A stretch of 8,104 bases of DNA from Deltaproteobacteria bacterium. GTDB lineage: Bacteria; Desulfobacterota; Desulfarculia; Adiutricales; Adiutricaceae. Of the stretch, positions 5,417 to 8,104 are shown piece by piece; position 1 is the first letter of the stretch; each line of letters begins with the position of its first letter. Made by a program: the position numbers and the translations under genes. The notes beneath the pieces are model-generated. The model was given only the letters and a program-made list of their open reading frames with translations, was not told the origin of the DNA and did not search any database. The DNA lies in contig JAIRNQ010000270.1 in assembly GCA_031257955.1 (NCBI GenBank), forward strand, positions 1 through 8,104. The letters run 5' to 3'.

Positions 5417-5914
5417 GTGAGCCGCCAAAAGGCTCCGGCCAAAACCAACGCCGCCAGGATTCTTGACGATCTGGGGGTGGCCTATTCCATGGTCACCTGC
5501 CGTGTCGATGAGTCCGACCTCTCGGCCGAAACGGCGGCCAAGCTTCTGGATCTCCCTTTGGAGATGGTCTATAAGACCATTCTCTTAAAGGGGGATCCGC
5601 TGGGCCTTATGGAAGCTTGCCTTCCGGCCGGCACCGAGCTGGACCTAAAGGCCCTGGCCAAAGCGGCCTCCCAACGCTCCGTCTCCCTGGTTCCCCTCAA
5701 AGACCTCTTCCCCCTTACCGGCTACCAACGGGGCGGCTGCTCCCCCTTGGGCGGACGTCGCCACTTTCCCGTCTTCCTACACGAAGCCGCGACCAATCTG
5801 GACAAAATGGCCATCAACGCCGGGGCCAGGGGTATCATGCTTGTGCTTAGCCCCACCGATTTTATCGCCGCCACCCAAGCCACCCTGGCCAAGGTAGCCC
5901 GGCCAAAAGCTTAA
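5417..5914 (+). CDS. ybaK: YbaK/EbsC-type Cys-tRNA(Pro) deacylase
   Basis: This 165-aa protein starts at GTG 5417, with GTGAGG (5406-5411) 5 nt upstream. YbaK is a stand-alone editing enzyme that hydrolyses Cys wrongly attached to tRNA(Pro) by prolyl-tRNA synthetase. Family marks are the N-terminal NAARILDDLGVAY (11-23), K53 in MVYKTILLKGD (the conserved active-site lysine region), and the signature GYQRGGCSPLG (102-112). The C-terminal segment is VLSPTDFIAATQATLAKV. The length is normal for YbaK, and longer ProX-like relatives are unlikely because of the GGCSP motif. It lies 113 bp after fprA and is probably on the same transcript. There is no obvious functional link to oxygen defence, and no clear terminator follows. 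Confidence 0.93.
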   Translation: MSRQKAPAKTNAARILDDLGVAYSMVTCRVDESDLSAETAAKLLDLPLEMVYKTILLKGDPLGLMEACLPAGTELDLKALAKAASQRSVSLVPLKDLFPLTGYQRGGCSPLGGRRHFPVFLHEAATNLDKMAINAGARGIMLVLSPTDFIAATQATLAKVARPKA

Positions 5915-5981
5915 CCGCCCGTCGCTGACCCCCGTTACCCCGACGCAACCCATCATTCGACAATCTTTTTCCATGAAACTA

Positions 5982-6021
5982 GATTAACCAAATCAACACT
6001 CATCCTCCTATGAGTTTAATC
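5982..6021. other. Stem-loop downstream of ybaK
   Basis: ACTCAT (5998-6003), CCTCCT and ATGAGT (6010-6015) form a perfect hairpin. Outside it, GATTAA (5982-5987) can pair with TTAATC (6016-6021), leaving a 10-nt bulge on the 5' side. There is no T-run, so a terminator role is not supported. It sits at the edge of the repeat region that follows. Confidence 0.35.
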
Positions 6022-6055
6022 AAAATTATGTCTTTACCATCTTTTCAATAATCCG

Positions 6056-6510
6056 CACGGACTAAGCCTCCCAAAATTCTTTCCTGGTACTGGGCACAAC
6101 TTGAGCCTTCAAGCCAAGCTTTGGTCATAGACCGGACTTAGCTTTTCAGAGGGTACCTCGAAACCCGGCAGAACCAAAGCATAAGGGCCAACCTAAAGCA
6201 AAGACCGGACTTAGCCTGCCCAGCGGCAAACATGGCCGTTGTCACAACTTGAGCTTTCAAACCAAGCCTTAAGCATAGACCGGACTTAGCCTGCCCAGCG
6301 GCAAGGATGGCCGTGGTCACAACTTGAGCTTTCAAACCAAGCCCAGGTCATAGACCGGACTTAGCCTTCCAGACGGTTCATTGGGCCGTGGCAGCTCCAA
6401 AGCTATCGGGCAGCCATAAGGCAAAGACCGGACTAAGTCTACCAAGCGGCAAGCATGGCCGAGCTCGCAACTTGAGCGTTCAAGCCAGGCCTTGGTCAAA
6501 AGCCGGACTC
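6056..6510. repeat. Tandem array of 73-75-bp units
   Basis: The motif accggacttagcc and close variants recurs at 6056, 6131, 6204, 6279, 6354, 6427 and 6502, with spacings of 75, 73, 75, 75, 73 and 75 bp. Several units also share cccagcggcaag, atggccg and a short inverted repeat, CTTGA-gcNT-TCAAG. Two subtypes are visible: one ends acttgagcnttcaa...ggtcatag, the other ccaaagc...ggcaaag. No protein gene is supported; open frames here begin at TTG and only reflect the period. Four more diverged units follow at 6824, 6899, 6973 and 7048 in the duplicated block. Confidence 0.9.
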
Positions 6511-6536
6511 TATGGGTCTTGGGAGCAACAATCCCT

Positions 6537-6640
6537 GCCGCCTTAAGCGGCCAAGCCTGTTGGGCTCTAGTTCTCGGTTCTATCTTGAGTTCGGAACTGT
6601 CGGGGCAAAGCTTAAGGCCTTAACCCTGGCCCAAGGCCAG
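6537..6640. other. Hairpins in copy 1 of the duplicated block
   Basis: GCCGC-CTTAA-GCGGC (6537-6551) and CTGGCC-CAA-GGCCAG (6626-6640) are perfect hairpins. Both recur at the matching place in copy 2 although the sequence between them has diverged. They may belong to a structured RNA or a mobile repeat element; no known RNA family is recognised. Confidence 0.5.
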
Positions 6641-7082
6641 AACCCAAAAGAGGCGATAACGTAGCGAGAACGCTTTTCCCCTAAACGGTAGAACGATTAT
6701 TTCGGGATCATTTTAACGCGCTTGTATAAGACTTATCTCTCCCGCTCAAGCCGCGCCTGGATAAAAACGCGACTTGGGAATTGTAGGGCCAACCCTATAT
6801 TTCGGACCAGCCTTGAGGCAAATACCGAATTTAACCTGCCCAGCGGCAGGCATGACCGTGGCCACAAGTTGAGCGTTCACGCCAACACTTGGTCATAGAC
6901 CGGACTTAGCCTTCCAGACGGTTCATCTAGCCGTGGGCAGATCCAAAGCTATCGGGCCAGCCTTGGGCAAAGACCAAACTTAGTCTACCGAGCGACAAGC
7001 AGGGCCGAGGTCGCAACTTGAGCGTTCAAGCCAGGCCCAGATCAAAGGCCAGACTCTTTGGGTCTTGCGGCAACAATCCCGA

Positions 7083-7192
7083 CCGCCTTAAGCGGCCAAG
7101 AGCGTTGAGCGTTGGGCATTAGTTCTCGCTTCTATCTTGGGCTCGCAACTTTCGGGGCAATGTTTAATGCCTTAACCCTGGCCCAAGGCCAG
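7083..7192. other. Hairpins in copy 2 of the duplicated block
   Basis: CCGC-CTTAA-GCGG (7083-7095) and CTGGCC-CAA-GGCCAG (7178-7192) correspond to the copy 1 hairpins. The second is unchanged and followed in both copies by aacccaaaagaggcgata. The first has lost one outer base pair. Confidence 0.5.
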
Positions 7193-7519
7193 AGAACCCA
7201 AAAGAGGCGATACAGTTGCGAGAACGTTTCCTCCCAAAACGGATGAACGATTATTTCGGGATCATTTTAGCGCACTGGTGTGGGACATACCTCTCGGGCT
7301 CAAGCGGCGCCTGGATAAACACGCGACTTGGGAATGTTGGGGCCAACCCTTTCGGGGGTTTTGGCCTCGGTTTGTTTATGGCTCGTCGCGCCCGTGGGGT
7401 ATCCGGACAAAACTGGACAAAAGCCAAACGCCTGGGCGCGGGGGGTTATTGGTCATTCGGGATACGAACGGGCGAACTTGAAGGCACAAGTAAGGTCTGG
7501 CTGGGGCATTTCGGCCCAT

Positions 7520-7536
7520 GGATCCCGCGGGGATCC
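7520..7536. repeat. Perfect 7+3+7 inverted repeat
   Basis: GGATCCC (7520-7526), GCG, GGGATCC (7530-7536). It is isolated, without a T-run or a nearby gene. Its role is unknown. Confidence 0.6.
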
Positions 7537-7841
7537 GTAGGTCTCTCACGGCGACGGGCCCAGGACCCAATCCAGTATGCCCAGCCGTACGTCATGGGCC
7601 AAGCGTAGTACCAAGGAATGGGCCTTAAGTCTTGGATCGTGCCTTGGGGAGTCGCGGGATCGCCAACGGGGCATGGACGGAAGGATAGTGCGGCGGCTTA
7701 GAGGTTCGGTCAGAAAGCCAATAACCGCACTGGGTTGAAAGAAAGGACTGGTAGCCGGAGTGCCATTGCTGGCCCGTAAGGCACTCGCCTCGACCCAAGG
7801 CCAGCGAGAAACGAAAAGAGCCCCATCGTCAGGGTTCTGAA

Positions 7842-7886
7842 CTAGCCGGGTTAGCCGGGTTAGCCGGGCTAGCTTTGTTAGCCAAG
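7842..7886. repeat. 9-bp minisatellite, five units
   Basis: The unit (c/t)tagccggg occurs at 7842, 7851 and 7860 and is followed by two diverged units, ctagctttg and ttagccaag, up to 7886. The period of nine keeps all frames open, which partly explains the long frames over it. Confidence 0.8.
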
Positions 7887-8104
7887 CTGGTCGGGGTGGG
7901 CTGACTGTGACGAGTGGGCCGGTTGGCTGGGATGGGGATTTGTCGAATTTGCTCACGGTTACAGCGGCCAAGGAGGCGTTGTGTCCCGTGGGGTCGAAGC
8001 CAAGCCAAATAGGCCACTCTGTGTGGAGCTTTGGGGGGAGGTTTGAGGGATGGTTAGTAAGGCCCACTCCCGCCGTTAAGGGGGTGCCGAGATTAAGAAC
8101 AGGG

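Larger units (their letters stand above)
6265..7360. repeat. Tandem duplication of a ~550-bp block
   Basis: About 6265-6803 and 6804-7360 align along their length with small indels. Anchors are catagaccggacttagcc (6349 and 6894), ccgccttaagcgg (6538 and 7083), aacgattatttcgggatcat (6692 and 7247) and cgcgacttgggaat (6768 and 7322), at offsets of 545-555 bp. Each copy holds several 75-bp units and then a non-repetitive segment. Substitutions are common, so the duplication is not recent. The exact boundaries are by eye. Confidence 0.87.
7361..8104. other. GC-rich stretch without a recognisable gene
   Basis: Open frames exist on both strands, notably the minus strand 8067-7546 (173 codons) and the plus strand 7216-7608 (130 codons, starting inside the duplicated block). 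Neither protein shows a family motif. The minus-strand frame is rich in Pro, Ser, Arg and Thr, overlaps a minisatellite and has no fold-like pattern I recognise. I treat both as probably non-coding. No RNA gene was recognised. Confidence 0.55.

Noticed and set aside
6138..6335. Minus-strand ORF with 25-residue repeats
   Set aside because: Starts at TTG without a ribosome binding site; the frame stays open only where units are 75 bp long.
7216..7608. Plus-strand 130-aa ORF
   Set aside because: Begins inside the duplicated block, has no family motif, and copy 1 has an upstream in-frame stop and no start codon.
7546..8067. Minus-strand 173-aa ORF
   Set aside because: Low-complexity Pro/Ser/Arg/Thr composition over a minisatellite, no recognised motif. 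It may be a GC-driven open frame; a homology search could change this.

Overview
The window most resembles an anaerobic, Desulfobacterota-like (deltaproteobacterial-type) chromosome. The evidence is a compact oxygen-defence cluster: rubredoxin, a rubrerythrin-type ferritin-like protein and a class A flavodiiron protein. This set is typical of sulfate reducers and other strict anaerobes. Coding DNA is moderately GC-rich with good Shine-Dalgarno sites. The non-coding DNA is unusually repeat-rich. The taxonomic call is inference from gene content only.

Left part (1-2715). A tandem array of about 70-bp units enters from the left edge and ends near 470 in a small hairpin. An AT-rich segment follows, carrying a minus-strand IS256/Mutator-type transposase ORF. 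That ORF appears catalytically dead and shortened. Beyond it lies a diverged single copy of the same 70-bp repeat, which runs into the 3' end of pth (peptidyl-tRNA hydrolase, minus strand). Pth keeps all its usual catalytic residues but has a long, low-complexity C-terminal tail. The tail is encoded by two 75-bp repeats related to the left array, and its stop codon sits inside a repeat copy.

Centre (2716-5914). From a divergent intergenic region, pth is read leftward and the oxygen-defence genes rightward. These are rub (53 aa), a di-iron ferritin-like gene, a strong terminator with a UUCG loop, then fprA behind its own AT-rich promoter region, and ybaK (Cys-tRNA(Pro) deacylase type). Functionally, rubredoxin would pass electrons to the peroxide-reducing di-iron protein and/or the O2-reducing flavodiiron protein, neither of which carries its own rubredoxin domain. 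YbaK is a translation-quality gene that probably shares the fprA transcript. Both intercistronic gaps, rub-ferritin and fprA-ybaK, hold GC-rich stem-loops.

Right part (5915-8104). No convincing protein gene is present. Instead there is a second, unrelated-looking tandem array of 73-75-bp units. It is embedded in a larger direct duplication of about 550 bp, whose two copies preserve small hairpins at matching places. The last 700 bp are GC-rich, with a perfect 7+3+7 inverted repeat and a 9-bp minisatellite, but no recognisable gene.

No CRISPR array, tRNA or rRNA was seen, and no defence system was recognised. The most unusual material is the repeat biology: repeat expansion into a housekeeping gene, a dead transposase inside a repeat neighbourhood, and a nested tandem duplication with conserved hairpins.
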